This document shows, piece by piece, positions 28,409 to 37,233 of a DNA stretch of 64,000 bases (positions within the stretch are counted from its first letter, which is position 1; the number at the start of each line of letters is the position of its first letter). The stretch spans positions 62,001 to 126,000 of the forward strand of contig CANQNT010000003.1 in the NCBI GenBank assembly GCA_947625255.1. The letters run 5' to 3'. The translations under genes and the position numbers were made by a program. Origin of the DNA: an uncultured Acetatifactor sp. GTDB taxonomy: Bacteria; Bacillota; Clostridia; Lachnospirales; Lachnospiraceae. Under the pieces are notes generated by a model that did no database searches, had not been told where the DNA came from, and saw only the letters and a list, made by a program, of their open reading frames with translations.

Positions 28409-29032
28409 TCAGTCAATCACTGCGATCTTCTCGATCACCGGGCGATTCTCCTCCGGTACAATGCCGTTTTTGTCCTGGCCCGTGGTATTCTCACAGATAT
28501 CGTCCACGATGTCCATTCCTTCCGTCACATAACCAAAGCAGGCATACTGTCCGTCCAGATACGTCCCGTCCTGATGCATAATGAAAAACTGGGAACTGGC
28601 GGAATCGGGATCACTGGTGCGGGCCATGGAAATCGCGCCCCTTGTATGGGAAAGCGGATTGTCCACTCCGTTCTCGGAGAACTCACCCTTAATGGGCTCA
28701 CCGGAGCCGCCGGTTCCATCCCCCTCGGGATCCCCTCCCTGCATCATAAAGCCATTCATAATCCGATAAAAGGTCAGTCCGTCATAAAAACCATTCTCGG
28801 CCAACTTCAAAAAATTCTCCACCGTCAGCGGTGCGTGGGTGGCATCCAACTCCACATAAATGCTCCCCTTGTCCTTAATCTGAATCTCCACGTGGTGCAG
28901 CTCCAGATCCTCCTGACTCTCTCCCACGATACTGTCCTGTTGAAAATCCTTTTCCTCTTGTTTGCAGGCCGTCAACAGCAGCGCGCTTAACAATAACACG
29001 GCAAAAAGCAATCCTGATTTTTTTCTCTTCAT
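28409..29032 (-). CDS. Cyclophilin-type peptidylprolyl isomerase lipoprotein
   Basis: Predicted extracytoplasmic, membrane-anchored prolyl cis-trans isomerase that may help fold exported proteins. 207 residues: basic start, hydrophobic signal and lipobox LTAC (Cys23), then a short linker and a complete cyclophilin domain (about 50-205). Active-site stretches such as FYRIMNGFMMQGGDPEGDG and SQFFIMHQDGTYLDG are intact. GGAGTGATG lies before the ATG. Its lipobox makes it a likely substrate of the Lgt encoded in this window. It appears to be a single-gene unit. Confidence 0.95.
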   Translation of the reverse strand: MKRKKSGLLFAVLLLSALLLTACKQEEKDFQQDSIVGESQEDLELHHVEIQIKDKGSIYVELDATHAPLTVENFLKLAENGFYDGLTFYRIMNGFMMQGGDPEGDGTGGSGEPIKGEFSENGVDNPLSHTRGAISMARTSDPDSASSQFFIMHQDGTYLDGQYACFGYVTEGMDIVDDICENTTGQDKNGIVPEENRPVIEKIAVID

Positions 29033-29141
29033 CGTTCATCACTCCATCATTCTTATCCAGGCATCGTCCGATTGTTACCTTAAATTCTTTCTTATTTTAT
29101 CACACTCTGCCAAAAGTACAAGTGAAAAATCTATGAACTCC

Positions 29142-29187
29142 CGCGAGCCCGCAAAAATCCCCGATATTGCTACCGGGGATTCTCGCG
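29142..29187 (-). terminator. Terminator after recJ
   Basis: On the minus strand AATCCCCG and CGGGGATT form an 8-bp stem with a 10-nt loop followed by TTTG. An outer CTCGCG/CGCGAG pair (29187-29182 with 29147-29142) could enlarge it. It lies about 205 bp after the recJ stop. The 29188-29391 interval holds no recognisable gene. Confidence 0.6.
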
Positions 29188-29391
29188 ATTTTCTTATGAG
29201 GGGGGAGATAGTGAGTTCATCAACTATCTAAATACACTATATTCCAGAAATATGTACAAAGTATGTCTATTCTCTGAGAATTTCGTGAATTTGTTTAGAT
29301 ATAACAAGAACGACCTGCGGCTCCCAGGACCACTGCCGCAAAACAACGCTTCCGTTTCCTAAGGCTTCTGTCAATCTGCGTTCAGGCAGGT

Positions 29392-31173
29392 TCAGCAATA
29401 ATTTTTCATGATAAACTGCAGATTTTCCTCTCCCCGATAGACATTGACATCCAGCTGATAGGTCACGGACACGGATAAATTACAATTTGCGTGGTAAAGC
29501 CCGGCAGCGCTTCCCACGCCATGTTTTTCATCCAGGAACGCGTGGAATTTTTCCAAATCGCCAAAAAAAACCAGTTCCCTTTCCAGGCCCTGATCGGTCC
29601 GTACCAGATACCGGGCACAGTTTTGCTTTGCCCCCATCAGCCGCCCCCGGACAAAGCACAGATCCTTATGGGCGAACAACGGCCTGGGATTCCCCACGCC
29701 ATAAGGCTCCAACCGCTCCATATCCCGTACCAGCTCCATGGTGGCATAAGAAATGGGCATGGGAACGTCAATCCGTACTTTCGGAATAAAGTCCTCCTCC
29801 GTAAGCCGCGCGGTCTGGTTCAGCAGGACGCGAAAATGCTCAACCGTCTCCTCCGCTGTCTCATACAAGGGAGCCAGCGTCATTCCCGCTGCCAGCTTAT
29901 GACCGCCGAACTTGGAAAAGCACTGTTTGACCAGAGTCATATGCTCGTACATATGATATGCATCAATACTGCGCCCGGAGCCCTTGATCCCTTCCGCCCC
30001 CCGGGTCAGGATGAAAACCGGATGATTGTATTTTTCTCGAATCCGGCCCGCGATGATTCCGGCCAGACTTTCATGAACCTGGGGCAAATAAACCACCATT
30101 ACCGGATCGTGCTCCATATGGTGCTCCTCCAGATACCGAATCGCCTGTTTTTCGCCCTCATTGGTCAGGTTTTTACGGCTGTCGTTCAACTCCTTTAGCT
30201 CCGTGGCGGCGCTCATGGCCTCCACCCGGGTACGGCTCTTTAACAACTCCAGAGCCCGCAGGGCCGTATCTAATCTCCCCGTGGCATTCAAACAAGGGCC
30301 GATCACAAAACCCAGATGATAGGCGGAAATCTGTGTTCCTTCGATGCCGCTGACCTCCAGCAAAGCCTTCATCCCCAGATTCCGGGTGTGGACCATACGC
30401 TTTAGGCCCTCTTTGACGAAAATTCGGTTCTCGTCTTTTAATTCCATCACGTCACAGACCGTTGCCAGGGCCACAAACTGCAGCAGATCTTCCAACAAGG
30501 CCGATCCTGCGCGATATTCCTCCCGTTCAAACAAGGCCTGCAGCAGCTTGTAGGCCACTACGCACCCGCAGATCCCTTTGAAAGGATAACCGCAGTCGGC
30601 GCGTTTAGGGTCTACGATGGCGTCTGCCGGAGGAAGCAGTTCTTTCCGTTCTCCGTTTTCCAGAGAAAAGGGGACTTCGTGATGATCCGTGACCACTACG
30701 GCAATACCGTATTCCGACGCCAACCGGATCTGATCCGCGGCCGCAATACCGTTATCACAAGTCAAAATCAGCCGAATGCCGTCCTTATGGGCCTCTTCAA
30801 TTAAATGGTCATTCAAACCGTAGCCATCAAGAATACGGTGAGGGATGGAGATATCCACCCGTCCGCCCAAGGCTTCCAGGCCCGTGGAAAGCAGATAAGA
30901 AGAGCAGATCCCGTCCACGTCATAATCCCCGATAACGCGAATGGACGCGCCCTCGTTCATGAACCGCCTAATCACCTCTACCGCTTTGTCCATATCGCGC
31001 AGCAGCCAGGGATCATAGCAGTCCTCAAGCGAACCGTTCAGATATTTTTCCACCCCTTCTTCATCCTCAACATCCCGATTGCGAATGATCCGCGCCACCA
31101 CCGGTGAAATGCCAAACCTGCGCCCCCAGGCGGCGAAATCAGCCCGTTTCGCACTTACGAACCACTTTTCCAT
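29392..31173 (-). CDS. recJ: Single-stranded-DNA-specific exonuclease RecJ
   Basis: 5'-3' single-strand exonuclease for recombination and mismatch repair. 593 residues, within the family range. DHH phosphoesterase motifs are seen: VIGDYDVDGICSSYL, LTCDNGIAA, VTDHHEVPF; then DHHA1 motifs SGRSIDAYHMYEH and KFGGHKLAAGMTL; then the OB domain. A GGGGGAAATAAAG box precedes the ATG. It is a separate unit downstream of the beta-helix gene (38 bp gap). Confidence 0.95.
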   Translation of the reverse strand: MEKWFVSAKRADFAAWGRRFGISPVVARIIRNRDVEDEEGVEKYLNGSLEDCYDPWLLRDMDKAVEVIRRFMNEGASIRVIGDYDVDGICSSYLLSTGLEALGGRVDISIPHRILDGYGLNDHLIEEAHKDGIRLILTCDNGIAAADQIRLASEYGIAVVVTDHHEVPFSLENGERKELLPPADAIVDPKRADCGYPFKGICGCVVAYKLLQALFEREEYRAGSALLEDLLQFVALATVCDVMELKDENRIFVKEGLKRMVHTRNLGMKALLEVSGIEGTQISAYHLGFVIGPCLNATGRLDTALRALELLKSRTRVEAMSAATELKELNDSRKNLTNEGEKQAIRYLEEHHMEHDPVMVVYLPQVHESLAGIIAGRIREKYNHPVFILTRGAEGIKGSGRSIDAYHMYEHMTLVKQCFSKFGGHKLAAGMTLAPLYETAEETVEHFRVLLNQTARLTEEDFIPKVRIDVPMPISYATMELVRDMERLEPYGVGNPRPLFAHKDLCFVRGRLMGAKQNCARYLVRTDQGLERELVFFGDLEKFHAFLDEKHGVGSAAGLYHANCNLSVSVTYQLDVNVYRGEENLQFIMKNYC

Positions 31174-31211
31174 CTTTATTTCCCCCTTTTGACAGGATCA
31201 TAATCATGAAA

Positions 31212-33359
31212 CTATCGGCCCCGCCAGCCTCTTTGACCGCCTTGAAGGGATCCCTGGGAGGTGGACTTGCCCTGCAGCGTGATCTCCACACTCTCCTCTC
31301 CGATTCTCAGGGTATAAGTTTGGCCGTCCTGTAGATCCGGCGAACTGAACACCACGGAAGAGCCCGATTTCACCGTGGTATGGCGGCAAAGCTCCGTCCC
31401 CTGGGCATCAGTGATCACAAGCTCCGTCCCGGCGCCAAAGGAACTTCCACTATATTGGAAAGAGCACTGGGCTGAATCCCGGGAAAAGTTCTCCGCCATT
31501 CCCGCGTTTCCCAGGGCCAGGATCGTGCCGCCGTTGACCAGGCACGCGCCTCCCATTTCCAAACCGGAATCCAAAGCCCCATTGGCGCTCTGCGTGGGAC
31601 CATTGACGACAAGATTTCCGCCCTCTATGATCAGATCTCCATTGGAATCGATTCCGTCTCCGTCGGCATAGACCACAATATTGCCGCCGGTAATATGAAG
31701 CCGCGGCAAATCGTCGTCCGTCCCCCGCATAATGTCCCAGCCAAAGCCCTGCTGGCCTCCGTTGGCATTGATCCCGTCATCGGCAGCGGTAATATCCAAA
31801 TCTCCTCCGGCAATCATAAGCGTTACCGCCTCCAGTCCCTCATAGGAACGGCTGATCAAAAGCGTCCCATCCTCTACAGTCAGGGCAATATCCGCATGAA
31901 AACCGTCATCACCCGTAGCCACGGTATATGAACCGCCCGTGATCTCCAGATTGCCATTGGTATGGAACGCGTCATCCCTGGAATTCACGTCAAAATCGCC
32001 TCCGGAAAGGACAAGGGATGTGCCGCTTTTAAGGCCCTTGGCACTTTCCTCGGACTCCGCCTGCAGATCCCATTGCGCGCCGTGCATCCCCCAGCCATTG
32101 TCCGCCGGGAATTCCACGCCCTCGCTGCCGCCTCCGGTAAGAACGGAAAAACTGCCGCCGCGCACCTCCAGCACCGTCTCCGCCTGGATACCGTCGCCGC
32201 CGCTTTCAATATGGAAGCCGCCTCCGACTATGAGAATCGTACCGTAGCCCTCTCCCGTGGCATCATCGGACTTCAATCCGTCTCCACCGGCCCGGACAAC
32301 AAGATCCCCGTCCAAAACGGTAAGGGAGTCCTTGCCCTTGATCCCGTGATTGACTGCTTCCACTGTAAATTTGCCGCCTTGAATCGTTAAATCGTTGGAG
32401 CTCTGGATGCCATTGTTGAGATAGCCGTAAACCTCCAATGAACCGTTCCCCCCAATGGTCAGGTCATCACGGGCATAAAACGCCGCGCCCCGGGCATCGT
32501 CCGTCTCAGTCCCAGCAGCCGCGGATTCCGCCGCGGAAGAGATTTCCACAGAGGATGAAGAATCCGCCGTACCGTTCCCGTCAGGCGCATCGCCCATACC
32601 GTTCATTCCCGGGTCTCCCTGAGGAAAGCCTCCGGGATTCCTGCCGCCCGGCTGCCTCCCCTGGGGATTTCTGCCAAAATCACCTCCGACAGGCATACTC
32701 CCATCCGACAACTCCGGCGGCGTTCCCTCTGGCATGCTCCCATCCGGCAGCTCCGGCAACGTTCCCTCTGGCATATTTTCGTCAGACGCACCGTCTCCAC
32801 TCTGCCCGGATGCCTTTCCGCCATCCGGGCTTCCCGCGGTCGCCCCAAGCGCTGCAGCCTCCGATGCTCCCGTCAGGATCTCAACCTCCTGCCCGCTCTG
32901 CAGCCGGTTAACCGTTCCATCCTCCAGCAGCACATATGTATGATCGGCGTTTTCAATATAAATCGCCGCATCCGTCAGATTGGTGATTTCCACGCCATCC
33001 AGATCCAGAACCACGTCTCCCTGATTCTTGGGCGTTTCCACATAAATCTGGCCGTCCGTCAGGGTCCCCGTAAGATGATAAGCGCCGCTTTTGCTGATGA
33101 GAATCCGATTGCCGTCCACCCTTGCGCCGTCCCCGGATACCGTGCTTTCATCCTGCTTCAGGTTTATCTGCGTCATCTCCTCTTCAGAAACTTCCGGAAC
33201 CGCATCGTCTCCCTGCTCCATTTCTCTTGAGACTCCCGCGCCGGACGCCGGCACCGTCCCGCCGCCAAACTTGATTCCATAGGCCACGCCGCCGGCCAGT
33301 ACCGCCAATAACAGTACTATGATCCCCGCTTTGACCACATACTCCTTTTTCAAGCCCAT
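31212..33359 (-). CDS. Cthe_2159-family beta-helix, carbohydrate-binding surface protein
   Basis: Predicted membrane-anchored extracellular protein. 715 residues: N-terminal membrane helix (about 12-30), a first beta-rich segment (60-150), a Pro/Gly/Ser/Asp-rich low-complexity region (about 165-285, with repeated PELPDGSMPEG-like units), then a long right-handed beta-helix of GG-DG turns such as GGDGIQAETVLEVRGGSF (about 300-640) and a final strand-rich domain. The beta-helix resembles the calcium-dependent polysaccharide-binding Cthe_2159 family of Clostridium thermocellum. It lies 6 bp from the DUF4956 gene, and this three-gene set recurs in Firmicutes. The ligand is unknown. Confidence 0.85.
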   Translation of the reverse strand: MGLKKEYVVKAGIIVLLLAVLAGGVAYGIKFGGGTVPASGAGVSREMEQGDDAVPEVSEEEMTQINLKQDESTVSGDGARVDGNRILISKSGAYHLTGTLTDGQIYVETPKNQGDVVLDLDGVEITNLTDAAIYIENADHTYVLLEDGTVNRLQSGQEVEILTGASEAAALGATAGSPDGGKASGQSGDGASDENMPEGTLPELPDGSMPEGTPPELSDGSMPVGGDFGRNPQGRQPGGRNPGGFPQGDPGMNGMGDAPDGNGTADSSSSVEISSAAESAAAGTETDDARGAAFYARDDLTIGGNGSLEVYGYLNNGIQSSNDLTIQGGKFTVEAVNHGIKGKDSLTVLDGDLVVRAGGDGLKSDDATGEGYGTILIVGGGFHIESGGDGIQAETVLEVRGGSFSVLTGGGSEGVEFPADNGWGMHGAQWDLQAESEESAKGLKSGTSLVLSGGDFDVNSRDDAFHTNGNLEITGGSYTVATGDDGFHADIALTVEDGTLLISRSYEGLEAVTLMIAGGDLDITAADDGINANGGQQGFGWDIMRGTDDDLPRLHITGGNIVVYADGDGIDSNGDLIIEGGNLVVNGPTQSANGALDSGLEMGGACLVNGGTILALGNAGMAENFSRDSAQCSFQYSGSSFGAGTELVITDAQGTELCRHTTVKSGSSVVFSSPDLQDGQTYTLRIGEESVEITLQGKSTSQGSLQGGQRGWRGR

Positions 33360-33365
33360 CCCCTC

Positions 33366-34028
33366 CTACAAAGCCTCCCGTTCCGAAAAGTCCTCCAGCA
33401 CGATGCTCAAATTTCCGTTCCGAGCGCGAAGCTCGTCCAGAAATTGCTTGGGAATCTGCTTCACGGGAAACGTTACATCGTAGGTCAATTCAAAAAGTGT
33501 GCCCATTTCCGTCGTCCTGACCTTTTCCAGATAGGCCTTAATCTTATACTTATCGAACACCTCGTCAAAAAGTCCCTCATAATCAAAGCTTTCCGGAATC
33601 GTGATTTTAAGCCGTTTTTCAAAGCGGGACGTGGCCCCGAAATTGATCACCGTCAAAACCAGGGTGACTGCCGCGGAACAAAGAAAGAACAGGACCGCGA
33701 TTCCTATGTAGCCCATCCCCAGGGCAAGACCGATGGCCATGGATGTGAAAATAGCCGCGATTTCCTTGGCTGTTCCGGGAACGCTGCGGAAACGTACCAG
33801 GGCAAAGGCCCCCGCCACTGCCACGCCGGTGCCCACATTGCCGTTTACCAGCATGATGATCATGGCTACCGTCATGGGAAGCAGACTTAACGTAAGCGCG
33901 AAACTGGCGCTGTGCCTGCTTTTGTACAAAAAAACCATTGCCGTCAGCACGCCCAGGGCGATGGCAGCCAAAAGACAGAGAAGCAAGATCGGAACCGTGA
34001 GAGAACCCGTGAAAACACTGTTTAACAT
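33366..34028 (-). CDS. DUF4956 membrane protein
   Basis: Uncharacterised membrane protein of 220 residues. Three to four hydrophobic helices lie in the first 130 residues (one near 10-30, others near 45-125, including the GNVGTGVAVAGAFALVRFRS segment typical of the family), followed by a soluble alpha/beta domain (about 140-220). The ATG overlaps the 3' end of the VTC gene by 7 bp, so translation is probably coupled. Constant association with a polyphosphate polymerase domain suggests it could be the membrane partner or channel; that is inference. Confidence 0.88.
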   Translation of the reverse strand: MLNSVFTGSLTVPILLLCLLAAIALGVLTAMVFLYKSRHSASFALTLSLLPMTVAMIIMLVNGNVGTGVAVAGAFALVRFRSVPGTAKEIAAIFTSMAIGLALGMGYIGIAVLFFLCSAAVTLVLTVINFGATSRFEKRLKITIPESFDYEGLFDEVFDKYKIKAYLEKVRTTEMGTLFELTYDVTFPVKQIPKQFLDELRARNGNLSIVLEDFSEREAL

Positions 34029-34774
34029 GATTGAAGCATCCTTTCCCTAAAAAATTCGGCAGCGATGTGCCGCTGATAGCAAGAGCCGTACTTCGAAAAA
34101 CCGGCGGCGTAAATTTGATGTTCGCTAAGAAGCGCCGCCAGCCACAAAGGAGCCGACCGAAAAAGCTTCACTTCCATGACGATGATGTCATCCGGGAATA
34201 GGGACTGTCCCTCATCCCCCGCGCACAGATCCAAATTCTCCCTGCGGAAACGGATGTTTCGGTCAAAGGTGACGCGCAGGCCAAAATCCCCCGCCTCTTC
34301 CAGAGCGATTCTCTCATATCCTAAGAAAACCTTGGGCACGATCACATGACTTTGCAGAAACCAATGAATCTCCCGCTGGATCTGGGCATCCTCATGGGCC
34401 AGATATGCTCCCTCCAAAAACTCCTGAATCTCTCCCGGGGTGGCGGCCACCCTGCGCTTGTAAACCACGCCGGCAAACTTTTTCTTGATCTCAGCAAAAA
34501 TGTAGTCTTCCCGGCGGGGTACACCGTAGCTGCGCAGCCGGAACTTTTCCTTGTAAGAAGGCTTGCCCAGAGAAGCACGGATCAAATCAAACTGATCCGT
34601 ATCATAATAGAGATTACAGATTGTGTGCAGACCATAGCATTCCTCTTTCATCCGCTGCCGCAGCTTGGGATATAATTCCTCAAACTGCTCCCTGGACAAA
34701 AGATACTTTTTCTCATATCGCTTGAACGAATACTGAATCGCAGGTTGAACCGCGCCCGTCTTTGGATTTCCCAT
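34022..34774 (-). CDS. VTC-domain polyphosphate polymerase
   Basis: Cytoplasmic triphosphate-tunnel enzyme related to the catalytic domain of yeast Vtc4, which makes polyphosphate from ATP. 250 residues. The basic tunnel motifs are visible: FKRYEKKYLLS, KEKFRLRSYG, AEIKKKFAGVVYKRR, TFDRNIRFRR, and the acidic VMEVK near the end. GGAGG lies 6 nt before the ATG at 34774; a GTG 15 bp upstream is less likely. It is the first gene of the VTC-DUF4956-Cthe_2159 unit. Whether it makes polyphosphate in this organism is untested. Confidence 0.9.
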   Translation of the reverse strand: MGNPKTGAVQPAIQYSFKRYEKKYLLSREQFEELYPKLRQRMKEECYGLHTICNLYYDTDQFDLIRASLGKPSYKEKFRLRSYGVPRREDYIFAEIKKKFAGVVYKRRVAATPGEIQEFLEGAYLAHEDAQIQREIHWFLQSHVIVPKVFLGYERIALEEAGDFGLRVTFDRNIRFRRENLDLCAGDEGQSLFPDDIIVMEVKLFRSAPLWLAALLSEHQIYAAGFSKYGSCYQRHIAAEFFRERMLQSC

Positions 34775-34862
34775 CTTCTTCCTCCGCACTTATCTTACCA
34801 TATTCAATTAGTAAGGATAAATGATTTTTGTGAAAAAAATGTGTAAAAACCGTGGAAATTCA

Positions 34863-34898
34863 AAGTCCCGACAAAGCAGACACGCCATGCCGGGACTT
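34863..34898 (-). terminator. Probable terminator after secDF
   Basis: AAGTCCCG and CGGGACTT form a perfect 8-bp stem around a 20-nt loop, followed on the minus strand by TTTGAATTT. It lies about 30 bp after the secDF stop. Confidence 0.6.
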
Positions 34899-34930
34899 CT
34901 CTATGACAATAGGAAAGAAATTCTTGTCTT

Positions 34931-37183
34931 TTAATCCGCTTTCTGAGGGAACCTCTTACGCAGGGCCATCCATATGGCGCCGGTCAGACACACGGAGGAA
35001 TAGGTACCGCACACAATACCCACCATCAAAGGCAGGGCGAAATCACGGATACTGGTCACACCTAACACATACAGCACCGCTACCATGATAAAGGTGGTCA
35101 GAGAAGTGAACAGGCTTCTGGACAAGGTCTGGGTAATACTTTGGTTCACAATATCCTCCAGCTTGTCTTTCTTGGACATTCCTTTCATATTCTCACGCAC
35201 ACGGTCGAAAATAACGATGGTGGCGTTGATGGAATAACCCACGATGGTCAGCAGACAAGCGATAAAAGTATTGCCTACGGAAATCCGCGCCGCCGCGTAG
35301 AATGCCAGCACCACCAACACGTCATGCATTAGAGCCGCCACGCTGCTGATACCGAAGCGAATGTCACTGAAACGGATGCGGATATAAATCAGCATACAAA
35401 TAATGGCTGCCGCCACTGCCAGAATCGTGTCTCTGGTCATCTCGTCACTGATGGTGGAACTGATGGTCTCGGACGTGATCATCTGCCCCGTCACGCCAAA
35501 TTTCTCCAAGAACATCTGATCCAGCGCCTCCCTCTGTTCCACGTTCAGAGCGTTGGTCTTGAAAATCACTTCATTGGAATCCTGTACGGTCTGAATCTGA
35601 ACCTGACTGCCCGTGATTTCCTCCACAAGAGGTACGACTTCACTGTTTATCTGTTCCAAGGTCCTGCTCTCCTGGAAATTCACCGTAGTAGCGGTGCCGC
35701 CCTTGAACTCCAGACTTAAATTAAGGAAATCACCGGTGACGGCCTTATTAACGCCCATCACCACGAAGCCCGCCAAAATCACGATAATGGAAATTGCCGC
35801 AAACAGCTTTTTCCTGGACAGATAATCAAAGGTCCTGAGCCGCCTGCCCTTGCCATACCATTTTACGTCCCGGACGCCTAAAGCGTAAAACGCGTTCATC
35901 ACCCATTTGGTCACCAGCAGCGCGGTAAACATGGATACCACGATACCCAAAGCAAGCGTCTGTGCGAAGCCCTTGATGGAACCGGGAGCCAGAAGCAGCA
36001 GTACTGCCGCGGCGATCAATGTGGTGATATTACCGTCCACGATGGCCGACAGAGCCTTGTCATAACCGATTTTCAAAGCCGTCCGCACACTGGCGCCCCC
36101 GGCGATTTCCTCCCGGATACGGGCGAAAATGATCACGTTGGCATCCACCGCCATACCGATGGAAAGGATGATACCGGCAATACCGGACAGCGTCAATGTC
36201 ATATTAAAGCCGTTCAAAAGCATGATCACCAAAGCCACATACAGGCTCAGTCCAATGGCCGAGGCCACGCCCATGATAAAGTAAACAGCGATCATGAAGA
36301 GAACAACCAGGACAAAACCAATGGCTCCTGCCAAAAGGCTGGTGTCAATGGCCTCGATTCCCAACTGCGCGCCTACCACCTTGGAATGGAGTTCCTCCAG
36401 TTCCAGGCTTAAGCCTCCGATCCGAATGGTAGAAGCCAGATTCTCGGCTCTCTCCCAGCTTTCCATGGGCTGAATCACTGCCGTGCCATCCGTCAGGGCT
36501 CCTTTGCTGACCGAGGCCACGCTGACGAAGCCGCCGTCATAATAGATTCCCAGGGCCTCATGATTGTTTTCATAAGCTCTTCTGGTAGCTTCCGCGAACT
36601 TGTCCTTGCCCTCGTCCGTCATGGTCAGCTCTACCGCAATGGTGTTGGCCCCATAATTATCCGTATAGGAAATTGCCCGGGCATTCGCCACATCGGTACC
36701 TGTCAGGGGAATGGAGCCTTCCTCCTGGAGTTCTTCAATGGTTTTGTTCAAAACATAGGTATAACTGCCGGAAGCCGTGGCCTGCAGACTGAAATTGGCA
36801 TTTCCCTCGTTATCCGTTTCCGCAATAAAGTAAAGGGCGCCGGGACGTCCCAGCTCCTGCAGGATGGTATTGGCATCCGATACGCCGGGAATTTCAATAT
36901 TGATCCGGTTACTTCCCTCCTGATAAACGATTGCCTCAGTGCTGTAGTTGTATACACGCTGCTGCAGCTTGTAAATAGTATCCTTCATGTCCTCGGAGCT
37001 GGGATTCTCATCCCCCACCACCTGATAAGTGATGCTGACGCCGCCCGCCAGATCCAGTCCCAGCTTGATGTCGGAAATGCTGCCCGCGCCCGAAGCGTCA
37101 GTGCCTTCCACGTCCACATAGACGATTCCGGCCAATGCCACAAGCAAGGCTGCCAAGATAATGATCGCTCTACTCTTTTTCAT
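34931..37183 (-). CDS. secDF: Protein translocase subunit SecDF (fused)
   Basis: Proton-driven membrane factor assisting Sec export. 750 residues in one chain: SecD half (about 1-440) with an N-terminal helix, P1 domain and the LDLAGGVSITYQV motif, membrane motif ISIGMAVDANVIIFARIREE, then SecF half (about 455-745) with LEFKGGT and the matching motif IVGYSINATIVIFDRVREN. Twelve membrane helices are expected. It lies 50 bp downstream of the SCIFF maturase gene, a neighbourhood conserved in clostridia. Confidence 0.96.
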   Translation of the reverse strand: MKKSRAIIILAALLVALAGIVYVDVEGTDASGAGSISDIKLGLDLAGGVSITYQVVGDENPSSEDMKDTIYKLQQRVYNYSTEAIVYQEGSNRINIEIPGVSDANTILQELGRPGALYFIAETDNEGNANFSLQATASGSYTYVLNKTIEELQEEGSIPLTGTDVANARAISYTDNYGANTIAVELTMTDEGKDKFAEATRRAYENNHEALGIYYDGGFVSVASVSKGALTDGTAVIQPMESWERAENLASTIRIGGLSLELEELHSKVVGAQLGIEAIDTSLLAGAIGFVLVVLFMIAVYFIMGVASAIGLSLYVALVIMLLNGFNMTLTLSGIAGIILSIGMAVDANVIIFARIREEIAGGASVRTALKIGYDKALSAIVDGNITTLIAAAVLLLLAPGSIKGFAQTLALGIVVSMFTALLVTKWVMNAFYALGVRDVKWYGKGRRLRTFDYLSRKKLFAAISIIVILAGFVVMGVNKAVTGDFLNLSLEFKGGTATTVNFQESRTLEQINSEVVPLVEEITGSQVQIQTVQDSNEVIFKTNALNVEQREALDQMFLEKFGVTGQMITSETISSTISDEMTRDTILAVAAAIICMLIYIRIRFSDIRFGISSVAALMHDVLVVLAFYAAARISVGNTFIACLLTIVGYSINATIVIFDRVRENMKGMSKKDKLEDIVNQSITQTLSRSLFTSLTTFIMVAVLYVLGVTSIRDFALPLMVGIVCGTYSSVCLTGAIWMALRKRFPQKAD

Positions 37184-37233
37184 GTGTTCTTACTCTCCAT
37201 TCCGCATATCAGGACCTCTCCCTTATGCTCTCT

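Noticed and set aside
31174-31211. Possible regulatory leader between recJ and the beta-helix gene
   Set aside because: Only 38 bp with an RBS for recJ; no room for a riboswitch or terminator.
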